A DNA stretch of 64,000 nucleotides, taken from contig NZ_WUBS01000019.1 of assembly GCF_010131535.1 (NCBI RefSeq), positions 1-64,000 of the forward strand, in the 5' to 3' direction. The position numbers and the translations under genes are program-made. The stretch's first letter is position 1; the number at the start of each line of letters is the position of its first letter. The stretch comes from Acerihabitans arboris. Its GTDB lineage: Bacteria > Pseudomonadota > Gammaproteobacteria > Enterobacterales > Enterobacteriaceae. The notes below the pieces were generated by a model. That model saw only the letters and a program-made list of their open reading frames with translations, had not been told where the DNA came from and did no database searches. Shown here piece by piece: positions 1 through 7,060 of this stretch.

Positions 1-43
1 TAACGGCCAGGATCTGGTGCTCGGTAAAACGGGCTTTGCGCAT
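1..43 (-). mobile_element. IS3-family transposase OrfA, N-terminal fragment cut by window edge
   Basis: Reading from base 43 leftwards gives MRKARFTEHQILAV, the typical beginning of OrfA (helix-turn-helix) proteins of IS3-family elements. An AGGAG ribosome binding site lies just upstream on the minus strand (around 51-56). The rest of the element is outside the window. Its outer end probably lies near 119-121, where a TG dinucleotide starts the sequence that interrupts the neighbouring IS110-type transposase. Confidence 0.7.
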
Positions 44-116
44 AGTGATCTCCTCGTTGGCATCTTCATTATGCCGGAAGATCTCTAAAAGTAACTGGCT
101 CTGTTATACGGGATAC

Positions 117-1139
117 TTACACATTGCCTTGCTTGGATAAATGATAAGTTGCTTTTTTTTGTCCGCTCTGCTTTCCAGATAAATTAAATCCACAGTAATT
201 AAGATATTGCCGATAGTGAAGAAATCGACGTAAATCACCACTTTCAGCCAGAATGATTAACGCTATAATGGGGCCGACACCAGGTATACTACGTAAGTGT
301 CGATAATCCTCAGGTTCGGCTAGCGGTGTTTCAGCAATTTTTTCCAGTTCATTTCGTTGATATGCTGACGTTAGATAGCGCTCAACCTGAAGTTTGAGCA
401 TACTAACAGATAGGCTCGGGGTAGGAACGGGTAGTCCAATAGAAACTGCTGCTATTTCATATAGTTCCTCGAGAAATCTTTGTTTATAGCGTTTTTTTCC
501 TACAACATCCCATGCCACTTGAACAAATTCTCCTTTAGGTCGTTGGGTCATTGTCCGGGGAGTAGGGAACTGAATTAATAATTTGCAAAACCTCTCTGCC
601 CGCGAGGAATGCATAAACTGCTCTAATGCTGGAAAATAATTGGCTACATAATGATTAATTAGGCTGTGATAACACCGTGTACGGGCCAGACTTATTTGGT
701 GATATGCATTACTGAGTTCTTGAAAATCCATAGTTTGATGAACTAAAGGATCATAGTAAGGCCTCATAAGTCCTTGGTGCATCAAATGGATAATTAATTT
801 TGCATCTTTGTGGTCATGTTTATCCCAGGTCTGATATAATATTTCACGCGCTCTGGCACAAGAAAGTGATGATACCTGATAGCATTCAATTCCTTGGCTA
901 TGCATCCAGAAGGCAATATTACGATGGTAATCAGCCGTAGGTTCAAATGCTATGGCAATCGGTGCATTTTTCTTACGGGCTATGTTTAATAATTCACCGT
1001 AGCCCATTATGGTGTTCTCAAATCGAACTAAACGGTTTTTCCCATCAGGCCATAAAATCATTGCATCATGTTGTTTTTTGGCAATATCAATACCGATCAA
1101 GGTATATTCAGACGATAAAAGATGATGTTGGAGAGCCAT
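117..1139 (-). pseudogene. IS110-family transposase, C-terminally truncated
   Basis: The 340-residue product has the DEDD RuvC-like domain of IS110-family transposases at its N-terminus: a GIDIAKKQHD motif near residue 17, an AFEPTADYH motif near residue 64, and DKHDHKDAK near residue 106. The C-terminal Transposase_20 region begins at about residue 283 (SIPGVGPIIALIILAE) and includes the conserved YCGFNLSGKQSG stretch with the likely catalytic serine. Reading stops right after the KQGN motif, where family members continue for several tens of residues. The end coincides with the start of the IS3-type element at the left edge, so the gene looks disrupted by insertion. It is probably inactive. 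Confidence 0.8.
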
Positions 1140-1220
1140 GATTCACCTACAACCATAACGTTGATGATGGTTTGTCAGTATGCTTCATGTACCGCTACTG
1201 TACTGTTATGCTTATACCAC

Positions 1221-1493
1221 GGCCCGGAATATATAAGTAGTAAATTGCAAAAATGGACCATAAAGCATCGGATAACCCTTCTCTATATTCAGCCTGGAAA
1301 GCCTCAGCAAAATGTTTATATAGAACGTTTTAACCGAACAGTACGTTATGACTGGCTAAATCAATACGTGTTTAGTTATATTACAGAAGTGCAGGATTAT
1401 GCCACCCGATGGCTATGGATCTATAACCATGAACGCCCACACATGGAGTTGGGTGGAATAACGCCGATGCAAAAACTTGCATTGAGGGCATAA
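1221..1493 (+). pseudogene. IS3-family transposase OrfB, C-terminal remnant
   Basis: From about base 1221 the frame encodes GPEYISSKLQKW, then IQPGKPQQNVYIERFNRT and RPHMELGGITPMQKLA. This is the last third of an IS3-family OrfB integrase (rve/DDE domain), including the glutamate-bearing YIERFNRTVR block. The aspartate-asparagine pair normally preceding GPEY is replaced (YHGPEY), which places the break at about 1219. The N-terminal two thirds are absent. The simplest reading is that the IS110-type element inserted into this OrfB. A short perfect hairpin (CCCCGTT/AACGGGG, 1508-1524) just after the stop may belong to the element's right end. Confidence 0.75.
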
Positions 1494-1691
1494 ACTTTAC
1501 TTACGAGCCCCGTTGAAAACGGGGGGATTACCATCCATCGTAAAAATTCCTCGGGGGAATAGGTTCCGCTAAAGCGCCAAACATCACTCATTGGCGATGT
1601 AATAGCCTGTAGTCATGAATGTTTCAGCATTAATGGAAATGAACCGACCGGCCGATAAGCCCGCCGCCCTGGCCATGACATGGCCGAAATA

Positions 1692-1720
1692 TTGACAGGC
1701 CGCCCTTGTTGGGATAAATT
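1692..1720 (+). promoter_or_regulatory. Promoter of the efflux leader and efflux gene
   Basis: A consensus -35 TTGACA (1692-1697) is separated by 17 bases from a -10-like TAAATT (1715-1720). The operator-like repeat begins four bases downstream, which fits repression by blocking the start site. The leader ORF start is at 1753, giving a short untranslated region of about 25 bases. Confidence 0.75.
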
Positions 1721-1723
1721 ATT

Positions 1724-1736
1724 TGTACTGAGTATA
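1724..1736. promoter_or_regulatory. Candidate TetR-family operator, copy 1
   Basis: TGTACTGAGTATA is a near-palindrome (TACT-G-AGTA core). The identical 13-mer occurs at 3862-3874 upstream of the TetR-family gene. A partial second half-site (AAGTATAT, 1747-1754) follows. The position just downstream of the -10 element is typical for a repressor site. Binding by the linked regulator is inferred. Confidence 0.75.
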
Positions 1737-1752
1737 TGTTAGGATTAAGTAT

Positions 1753-1896
1753 ATGAAAAAACAAATGGATATCGCGGGACCCGGGCCGGGCGGTCCCCTG
1801 ACCGCCATCAAGCCGGCGCCGGGCGGCGTGCGCATCCCTGTGCCGGAGCGTATAGGGGCGCTTGATGGGTCACGACGGCCCGGTGCTCCGCTGTGA
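1753..1896 (+). CDS. Small leader ORF overlapping the efflux gene start
   Basis: A 47-codon ORF starts at ATG 1753 with an AGGA ribosome binding site eight bases upstream (1741-1744) and ends at TGA 1894-1896. This stop overlaps the GTG start of the efflux gene (1893-1895). The predicted peptide begins MKKQMDIAGPGPGG and is rich in glycine, proline and arginine. I recognise no family. The efflux GTG has no good ribosome binding site of its own, so the ORF may act as a translational coupling or attenuation leader. Whether it is translated cannot be told from sequence alone. Confidence 0.5.
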   Translation: MKKQMDIAGPGPGGPLTAIKPAPGGVRIPVPERIGALDGSRRPGAPL

Positions 1897-3083
1897 ACAA
1901 ACCGCTTATCGTCATCTTCACCACCATTGGTCTTGATGCGGTCGGGATCGGCCTGATTTTTCCTATCCTGCCGCGATTGCTCGAGGACGTGACGCATGTC
2001 GACAACGTCGCGCCCTACATCGGCATCATGACCGCGCTGTACGCGGTGATGCAGTTTATCTTCGCGCCCGTCCTCGGCGCATTGAGCGATCGTCTTGGCC
2101 GACGCCCGGTGCTGCTGATCTCGCTCGCCGGGGCGGCCGTCAACTACGTGGTGATGGCGTTCGCGCCGCAGCTCTGGATGCTGCTCATAGGCCGCGCCCT
2201 AGCCGGACTGACCAGCGCCAATATGTCGGTTGCGACAGCCTATATCACGGATATTACACCGGAGGACAAGCGCGCGCGGCGCTTTGGCCTGTTCAATGCC
2301 ATGTTTGGTATCGGCTTCATCGTCGGCCCGGTTCTCGGCGGCGTGCTCGGCGACTACTGGCTCAGGCTGCCGTTCATCGCCGCCGCGGCGCTGAACGCGG
2401 GCAATCTGCTGCTCGCCTTGTTCGTCCTACCGGAGTCACGCACGCCGGGCCGCGAGAAGATCGGCCTCGCGGCGCTCAACCCGTTGCGCCCGTTACGCTG
2501 GGCGTTCTCGATGAAGAACCTGATGCCGGTCACTATCGTCTTTTTCATCTTGAGCGCCACGGGCGAAGTGTACGGCACCTGCTGGGCCCTGTGGGGCAAT
2601 GATGTGTTCCGGTGGAACGGCCTGTGGATCGGTCTGTCGCTCGGCGCCTTTGGCCTGTGCCAGGCATTGTCGCAGGCCTTCCTGCCTGGACCCGCCGTCA
2701 AACTGCTTGGCGAGCGCGGGGCCATCTTGACCGGTATCGCCGGAACCTGCGTCGCGCTGGTGGTGATCGCTTTTGCCAAGCAAGGCTGGATGGTGTTTGC
2801 GATAATGCCGGTCTTTGCCCTCGGAGGCATAGGGGTCCCGGCATTGCAGTCCCTTGCCACGCGCCTCGTCGACGAGAATCGGCAAGGTCAATTCCAGGGG
2901 GTGCTGGCGTCTGCCGTCAGCCTTGCGTCGATCGTCGGTCCTCTGGCGTTCTCGACCTTTTACTTCGTTTTTCGGGAGCAATGGCCGGGGGCGATCTGGC
3001 TCTCGGTGGTGGCCGTCTATGCGATTGCGGTGCCCCTTGTGCTCAGCTTGCGGTTTCGTTCCGGGGATCATGCGGGGATCTAG
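1893..3083 (+). CDS. tetA: Tetracycline-type MFS efflux protein (TetA family)
   Basis: This 396-residue protein has the length and layout of the 12-helix TetA drug:proton antiporters. It starts MNKPLIVIFTTIGLDAVGIG, has the motif-A loop GALSDRLGRRPVLL near residue 62, and the motif-C-like GFIVGPVLGG near residue 136. The family exports tetracycline-Mg chelates in exchange for protons at the inner membrane. It is clearly diverged from the classical class A protein, so the actual substrate is uncertain. GTG is the likely start because it aligns with the family N-terminus and overlaps the leader stop. The GC-rich gene lies beside insertion-sequence debris, which suggests acquisition by transfer. 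Confidence 0.8.
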   Translation: MNKPLIVIFTTIGLDAVGIGLIFPILPRLLEDVTHVDNVAPYIGIMTALYAVMQFIFAPVLGALSDRLGRRPVLLISLAGAAVNYVVMAFAPQLWMLLIGRALAGLTSANMSVATAYITDITPEDKRARRFGLFNAMFGIGFIVGPVLGGVLGDYWLRLPFIAAAALNAGNLLLALFVLPESRTPGREKIGLAALNPLRPLRWAFSMKNLMPVTIVFFILSATGEVYGTCWALWGNDVFRWNGLWIGLSLGAFGLCQALSQAFLPGPAVKLLGERGAILTGIAGTCVALVVIAFAKQGWMVFAIMPVFALGGIGVPALQSLATRLVDENRQGQFQGVLASAVSLASIVGPLAFSTFYFVFREQWPGAIWLSVVAVYAIAVPLVLSLRFRSGDHAGI

Positions 3084-3095
3084 AACAGGGGGCGC

Positions 3096-3114
3096 CGGCG
3101 GCTTTTTGCCGCCG
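3096..3114. terminator. Hairpin between convergent efflux and regulator genes
   Basis: CGGCGGC and GCCGCCG form a 7-bp GC stem around a TTTTT loop, 12 bases after the efflux stop. The tail (ATTTCTT) is only partly T-rich. It may terminate the efflux transcript. Confidence 0.4.
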
Positions 3115-3197
3115 ATTTCTTCCATTGCGGGTGCTTGGCCGCATAACGGGGGCATGGACTTATGCTAAGTAAGCATCATCGGGCCCTGGCCGATCGC

Positions 3198-3830
3198 TCA
3201 GGCGTAAGGCGTGCCTGCCATTGCCGCTTTCAGGCCGATGGTGCCCTTATCAACCATAGCGAGAAAGGCGGCCTTCGCGTCCCCTGCATCGCGCCTCTGC
3301 CGAAAGGTCCGGTGAGCCTGGATAAAGGCCACGGTCCACGTCGCCAATAGCAGGCCGGCCGCCAGATGGGCGGCGGGATCGCCGGATTCCCGCCCCGCGC
3401 ATTCGGAAAGCGCCGCCGCCACGACTTGCGCGATCTCGTCACGTATCCCCCGGGCCCGGGCCTTAAGCGTTTCGCTGCCCTCGATCGTCTCTATGAAGCC
3501 TTGGCTGCCGGCGGAAAATTCGACGTAAGGGCTCTGTTCCGCCACCAGCCGATAAGCGAGCAGACGTAACGTCTCAATCGGCGAGATGCGCGGATCGCGT
3601 TGCCGCAAAGCGTCGCGCAGTATTTCGCGGCCCTCCTCGTCGCGATCAAAGAACATGTCCTCTTTGCGGGGAAAGTGATTGAACACCGTCATCCGTCCGA
3701 CGTCGGCGGCCGCCGCGATCTCGTCCACCGTAACATGATCGAAGCCCCGTGCTAAAAAGAGGCGCGTGGCGGCATTGGAGATGCATCGCCGCGTGGCGAG
3801 ACGTTTACGGGATCGGCGGTCGGATGGCAT
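3198..3830 (-). CDS. TetR/AcrR-family transcriptional regulator
   Basis: The 210-residue product has an N-terminal TetR helix-turn-helix: AATRLFLARGFDHVTVDEIA at about residues 20-39 and DVGRMTVFNHFPRKEDMF at about 43-60. A helical ligand domain rich in alanine follows, with a C-terminal part resembling TetR_C_7-type or AcrR proteins. It is not the classical tetracycline repressor. An AGGGG ribosome binding site precedes the ATG. It converges on the efflux gene, unlike the divergent classical tetR-tetA pair, yet both promoters share one operator-like 13-mer. A repressor role for the efflux gene and for itself is therefore inferred. Confidence 0.8.
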   Translation of the reverse strand: MPSDRRSRKRLATRRCISNAATRLFLARGFDHVTVDEIAAAADVGRMTVFNHFPRKEDMFFDRDEEGREILRDALRQRDPRISPIETLRLLAYRLVAEQSPYVEFSAGSQGFIETIEGSETLKARARGIRDEIAQVVAAALSECAGRESGDPAAHLAAGLLLATWTVAFIQAHRTFRQRRDAGDAKAAFLAMVDKGTIGLKAAMAGTPYA

Positions 3831-3861
3831 TGACAGATGCCCCTTGTCGGCATGATTTCAA

Positions 3862-3874
3862 TGTACTGAGTATA
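3862..3874. promoter_or_regulatory. Candidate TetR-family operator, copy 2
   Basis: The same TGTACTGAGTATA as at 1724-1736, here extended to a fuller inverted repeat (CAATGT...ACATTG, about 3859-3879). It lies about 32 bases upstream of the regulator ATG and covers a possible -10 TATACT on the minus strand, as expected for autoregulation. Confidence 0.75.
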
Positions 3875-3990
3875 CATTGAAACGCGGTATAGGGAAAAAC
3901 AAGTCGATCGGGAGAGGCTTATAATGACGGTTCGGTTCACTTGCCGCGTTTCTGGGTTATGGCATTCCCGACAACATGCCGGGCAGCCGT

Positions 3991-4551
3991 TCAGGAGTCG
4001 ATCACCGCTTCATACAGCGCCTGCAGCCGCAGGCGCAAAAACAGCACCGCCTGATGCTTACGCGATAACAGGGTTTCCACCGCGGTTCCGGTCTCATCGG
4101 CCAGCTGCTTAAAGGAGTAGCCTTGAAGCTCGGTCTTTTCAAACGCCTCGCGCTGCTGGGGCGGCATATCCGCCAGCGCCAGGTCCAATTCCTGCCATAC
4201 TATCTGGCGCAGATAGCTATCCTCGGCGCTGCTTTGCGGGTTAAACAATACCTCGCCCAGCTCTTCCCCCGCGGGCCACTCATTATCCAGATCGTCGGAT
4301 AACAGTAATTCACGCTTTTTACGCGACCGGTCGATAAGCTCATTGCGTGCGGCGCGATACAGCCAGGCGGCCACCTGCTCAATCGGATGAAGATAGCTAT
4401 CGGCCTTGATCAACTGATAGCTGATCTCCTGGAACACATCTTCCGCATCGGCAACATTACCGGTGCGGCCGGCAATAAACGCCCGCAGCCGTTGCTGGCA
4501 GCCGCGCAGCGCAGCCAGCAGATCGTGGCGCCGATCCGTGGCTTTAGTCAT
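3991..4551 (-). CDS. ECF-type RNA polymerase sigma factor
   Basis: This 186-residue protein has region 2 of sigma-70 factors (DAEDVFQEISYQLIK at about 36-50, then AAWLYRAARNELIDRSRKK) and region 4 (MPPQQREAFEKTELQGYSFK at about 128-147 and a helix-turn-helix ending ETLLSRKHQAV). Regions 1 and 3 are absent, as in extracytoplasmic-function sigma factors. It is the second gene of a two-gene operon. Its ATG overlaps the stop of the upstream membrane protein gene (TAATG), implying coupled translation and suggesting that the membrane protein senses or controls it. Target promoters are unknown. Confidence 0.85.
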   Translation of the reverse strand: MTKATDRRHDLLAALRGCQQRLRAFIAGRTGNVADAEDVFQEISYQLIKADSYLHPIEQVAAWLYRAARNELIDRSRKKRELLLSDDLDNEWPAGEELGEVLFNPQSSAEDSYLRQIVWQELDLALADMPPQQREAFEKTELQGYSFKQLADETGTAVETLLSRKHQAVLFLRLRLQALYEAVIDS

Positions 4552-4916
4552 TACGCCTGGCCGTTATCGTCGGTGCGTGGTTCATGGTCCCGATCCTTAT
4601 GATGGCAGCGACCATGCCAGGGTCCATGCCGGTGGCCCATGCCGCGCTGTTTGATAAATGCCTCGCGTTCCTCGGGACTCATCGCCATCCAGCGCTCGCG
4701 CAGCTCCTGGCCTCTACGTCCAAACATGCCCCGGCCGCCAAAGCCGCCAAACAGGATTTTACTGAGAATAAGCAACCCCAGCGCCTGGAAAAAGCCAATG
4801 CTCTTCACGCCGAAAATGACCGGTAGCAGCGCATTCCACAGCAGCATTACCAGCGTGGTAACGGCGAGAATGGCCACCACGGCCATCACCAATATCTTTA
4901 ACCTGCGATCTCTCAT
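4551..4916 (-). CDS. Small His-rich membrane protein, putative partner of the ECF sigma factor
   Basis: The 121-residue product has a hydrophobic N-terminal segment (about 8-34) and a second one (about 40-58, IGFFQALGLLILSKILFGG). A charged tail follows with RERWMAMSPEEREAF and the histidine-rich GMGHRHGPWHGRCHHKDRDH. I recognise no characterised family. The overlap with the downstream sigma gene and the tail's metal-binding look suggest a membrane regulator or sensor of that factor. This is inference. The gene begins the operon and its promoter should lie in 4917-5100 on the minus strand. Confidence 0.65.
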   Translation of the reverse strand: MRDRRLKILVMAVVAILAVTTLVMLLWNALLPVIFGVKSIGFFQALGLLILSKILFGGFGGRGMFGRRGQELRERWMAMSPEEREAFIKQRGMGHRHGPWHGRCHHKDRDHEPRTDDNGQA

Positions 4917-5163
4917 GTTGTCTACTCCATGTTGTTCAGATACAGAGGTAGACGAATCAGCGGGGAAAATATTTGCGCCGCCAGGTTTTTTTTCATCTTT
5001 CCATCGCTAGGCAGGGGGGAATCGTCAAGGGCGGTGATTTTGACCCCGCAGGGCCATATGCCTATTCCTCTGGACCGGACTCCCCCTAAGCTTTTAAACG
5101 GGCCTTATCATGAGGACAGACGGTGTCCACCGTTTTAAATTTCGCGCAAGCCTGCACCCGTGC

Positions 5164-5192
5164 GGAACAACATGACCCCGCGCATTGTCTGT
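5164..5192 (+). promoter_or_regulatory. Sigma-E/ECF-like promoter of the RcnB-like gene
   Basis: GGAACAA (5164-5170) and GTCTGT (5187-5192) are separated by 16 bases. This is close to the RpoE consensus (GGAACTT, about 16 bases, GTCTAA). It lies about 45 bases before the ATG at 5239. Either RpoE or the neighbouring ECF factor could use it. The rest of the 4917-5238 interval shows no gene. Confidence 0.55.
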
Positions 5193-5238
5193 ACTGTGAG
5201 TACTTTGATAAAAACAGCATCTTACAGCAGGAGACATT

Positions 5239-5664
5239 ATGCGCAGGACTCAAGTGGTACTCTTTACGGCGGGATTACTGGCCGGCGGCTTAAGCCTGAT
5301 TTCCCCCGCGCAGGCGGAAGGCGAGCAGGGCGCAGTCGTGCCGCAGCAGGTGCCGGCACAACCGCAGCAGGAGTCCGCACAACCGCCTGCGGCGGCGCCA
5401 TCGCAGCCGCAGGCGGCCACTCCGCCTTCGTACGATCTTGATAAGATCATTATTGACGATAAAGAACATCAAATCGGCGATACGGTGCCGGGAAAATACC
5501 TGGCCAAACCTTATGAAATTGTCGAATGGCAAAAACGCCATCTGCCCGCGCCTGAAGAAAACAGCCACTGGACCTATGTCAGCGGCAATTATCTTATGAT
5601 CACCAATGACGCCGGCAAAATCCTCAAAGCCGAGTCGGGAGATATTTTTTTCAGTAATAACTGA
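5239..5664 (+). CDS. RcnB-like periplasmic protein
   Basis: The 141-residue protein has a clear Sec signal peptide (MRRTQVVLFTAGLLAGGLSL, cleavage after AQA near residue 26). A low-complexity Q/P/A linker follows (about 32-66). The C-terminal domain ends in EENSHWTYVSGNYLMITNDAGKI, matching the RcnB family, whose E. coli member helps nickel/cobalt homeostasis in the periplasm. The long Q/P linker is longer than in RcnB proper. It stands alone on the plus strand, divergent from the ECF sigma operon, which makes a shared envelope or metal response plausible. A GGAAC-type promoter lies upstream. Confidence 0.75.
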   Translation: MRRTQVVLFTAGLLAGGLSLISPAQAEGEQGAVVPQQVPAQPQQESAQPPAAAPSQPQAATPPSYDLDKIIIDDKEHQIGDTVPGKYLAKPYEIVEWQKRHLPAPEENSHWTYVSGNYLMITNDAGKILKAESGDIFFSNN

Positions 5665-5794
5665 CTTCCCGCGGCCGTTGCGCGCAATGGTTGCGCCCGA
5701 CGCAATGAGCGGGGAGATTCCCCGCGTTGCCAAGCCGGGTAGGTCATACTTCTCCAGCCGTCGGGGATATCATCGCTAAAGGGCCAGGGAGCGG

Positions 5795-6418
5795 TTATTT
5801 TACCGCCGCTAATGACGTTTTCAGTTGTTCCGAATTCAACGGTACGCAGTACACCGCCGTCCCTTCTTCAAATCGTTTTCCTGCCGCCAGCGGACCGGCG
5901 TCCACGACGTCGAAACCCATTTGTTCAATCAAATTCGCCACCACCCGTTTTGCCTCGGGATCGTTACCCGCGATGGGCAATGCCCGGCGGTTTATCGAGC
6001 CTGCCGGCCGGCCGTCTTTTTCAACGTCCGGAGCGGCGATGGCATTAAATGCTTTTACAATAATGGAGTTGGGCAAATGGCGGGCCAACAGCTCACTGGT
6101 CGTTGTTTCATGGTTATCGAGTTCGGCGATATTACCATCACGCTCCGGATAATAATTTTGCGCATCGAGCACGATCTTGCCGGCTAACGGAGCGGCAGGT
6201 ATCGAACGATAATTTTTTAACGGCGTGGCGACCAAAACAATATCGCCGAATTCCGCCGCTTCTTCAGGCGTGCCGGCCTCGCAGCCTAATGTGCGTCGTA
6301 AGGTAAATAAGGTGTCAGGGGAGCGTGAATTCGAAAACATCACCTCGTGTCCTTGTTTCAGCATCAGGGTTGCCACGGCCCTGGCGATCATGCCGGCGCC
6401 AATAAATCCTACTTTCAT
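5795..6418 (-). CDS. NADP-dependent oxidoreductase of the F420-reductase-like (NpdG/YqeC-type) family
   Basis: A Rossmann fold opens the protein (MKVGFIGAGMIARAVATLML, with the dinucleotide loop GAGMIA at residues 6-11 and NSRSP for NADP). IVLVATPL and KIVLDAQNYY follow, then a C-terminal part with NSIIVKAFNAI and PIAGNDPEAK. This is the layout of NADPH-dependent reductases of the NADP_oxidored_F420 type. The start is placed at 6418, not at an in-frame ATG six codons earlier, because AGAGG sits at the right distance. It is divergent from an HxlR regulator with operator-like repeats between, a common arrangement for stress-induced reductases. The substrate is unknown. Confidence 0.75.
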   Translation of the reverse strand: MKVGFIGAGMIARAVATLMLKQGHEVMFSNSRSPDTLFTLRRTLGCEAGTPEEAAEFGDIVLVATPLKNYRSIPAAPLAGKIVLDAQNYYPERDGNIAELDNHETTTSELLARHLPNSIIVKAFNAIAAPDVEKDGRPAGSINRRALPIAGNDPEAKRVVANLIEQMGFDVVDAGPLAAGKRFEEGTAVYCVPLNSEQLKTSLAAVK

Positions 6419-6500
6419 AAAACCCTCTTTTTTCAAAATGCGACTGCGGGAACATTCTGTTTAGCAGGCTATTGCAGTAGGATGGAAATAACAAGAACGC

Positions 6501-6531
6501 ACTAAAAAGTATAATACTTACTAAAAAGTAA
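6501..6531. promoter_or_regulatory. Tandem HxlR-type operator between reductase and regulator
   Basis: ACTAAAAAGTA occurs twice (6501-6511 and 6520-6530), 19 bases apart. The second copy sits in a perfect palindrome TTACTAAAAAGTAA (6518-6531). HxlR/HypR-type regulators bind such TTAC-spacer-GTAA repeats. A minus-strand -10-like TATTAT lies between the copies, so binding would block the reductase promoter. Confidence 0.65.
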
Positions 6532-6596
6532 CCATGGCTGGCAACTCAAGCGGGACAGGTTGGCAAAAATAACGATTAATCAATGGGTCACTTACC

Positions 6597-6977
6597 ATGC
6601 AAAAAGAACTGAACGATTACAGCACGCGTTCCCGCCGCGAGGGATGCGCGTCGCAAATGCAGGCTGCGCTGGAATGCCTGGAAGGTCGCTGGAAATTAGT
6701 CATACTTTCACAACTTTTTGCCGGTGAAGTCATGCGTTTTTCGGATTTGCAGCGGGCTATTCCACTGGTGTCGCAAAAAATGCTGATCCAACAGCTTCGC
6801 CAACTAGAGCAGGACGGTATTCTCACGCGTAAAGTCTATGCGCAGGTCCCGCCCAAGGTCGAATATGGTCTCACCGATCTGGGATGGTCTTTACGCCCGG
6901 TTTTCGTGGCTTTGCTGGATTGGGCCGAACTGCGCCGAAAAATGCTTGAACCAGGGCCGTCGGTCCCGGCTGAATAA
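6597..6977 (+). CDS. HxlR-family winged-helix regulator
   Basis: The 126-residue protein carries the HxlR/MarR-like winged helix: a conserved cysteine (REGCASQMQAALECLEGRWK, near residue 17), LFAGEVMRFSDLQRAIP, then VSQKMLIQQLRQLEQDGILT and the wing ending YGLTDLG. Members of this family sense electrophiles or redox change through the N-terminal cysteine. It is divergent from the NADP-binding reductase gene with two operator-like repeats between, so it most likely controls that gene and itself. Confidence 0.85.
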   Translation: MQKELNDYSTRSRREGCASQMQAALECLEGRWKLVILSQLFAGEVMRFSDLQRAIPLVSQKMLIQQLRQLEQDGILTRKVYAQVPPKVEYGLTDLGWSLRPVFVALLDWAELRRKMLEPGPSVPAE

Positions 6978-7060
6978 CGATAACCAACCTGCCCGGATTG
7001 GTTATCGTGGGATAGCATACGGCGTCTTAGCCACTGGGACGCGTCGAGAGCCGGCTGCCG

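Larger units (their letters stand above)
1..1530. mobile_element. Nested insertion-sequence debris
   Basis: Three transposase pieces of two families follow each other: IS3-type OrfA (minus), IS110-type (minus, 3' end lost) and IS3-type OrfB tail (plus). The arrangement fits successive insertions, with IS110 into OrfB and then another IS3-type element into the IS110 gene. The right limit is placed near 1530 from the end of OrfB similarity and a small hairpin. I could not identify matching terminal repeats. Confidence 0.6.

Noticed and set aside
947-1141. 64-codon plus-strand ORF opposite the IS110 transposase start
   Set aside because: It is antisense to the transposase gene and has no recognisable features.
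1508-1524. CCCCGTT/AACGGGG hairpin after the OrfB remnant as a terminator
   Set aside because: No T run follows; it is more likely part of the insertion-sequence end.
2354-3172. Several overlapping ORFs within and opposite the efflux gene
   Set aside because: These are alternative-frame readings caused by the high GC content; the TetA reading is clearly the real one.
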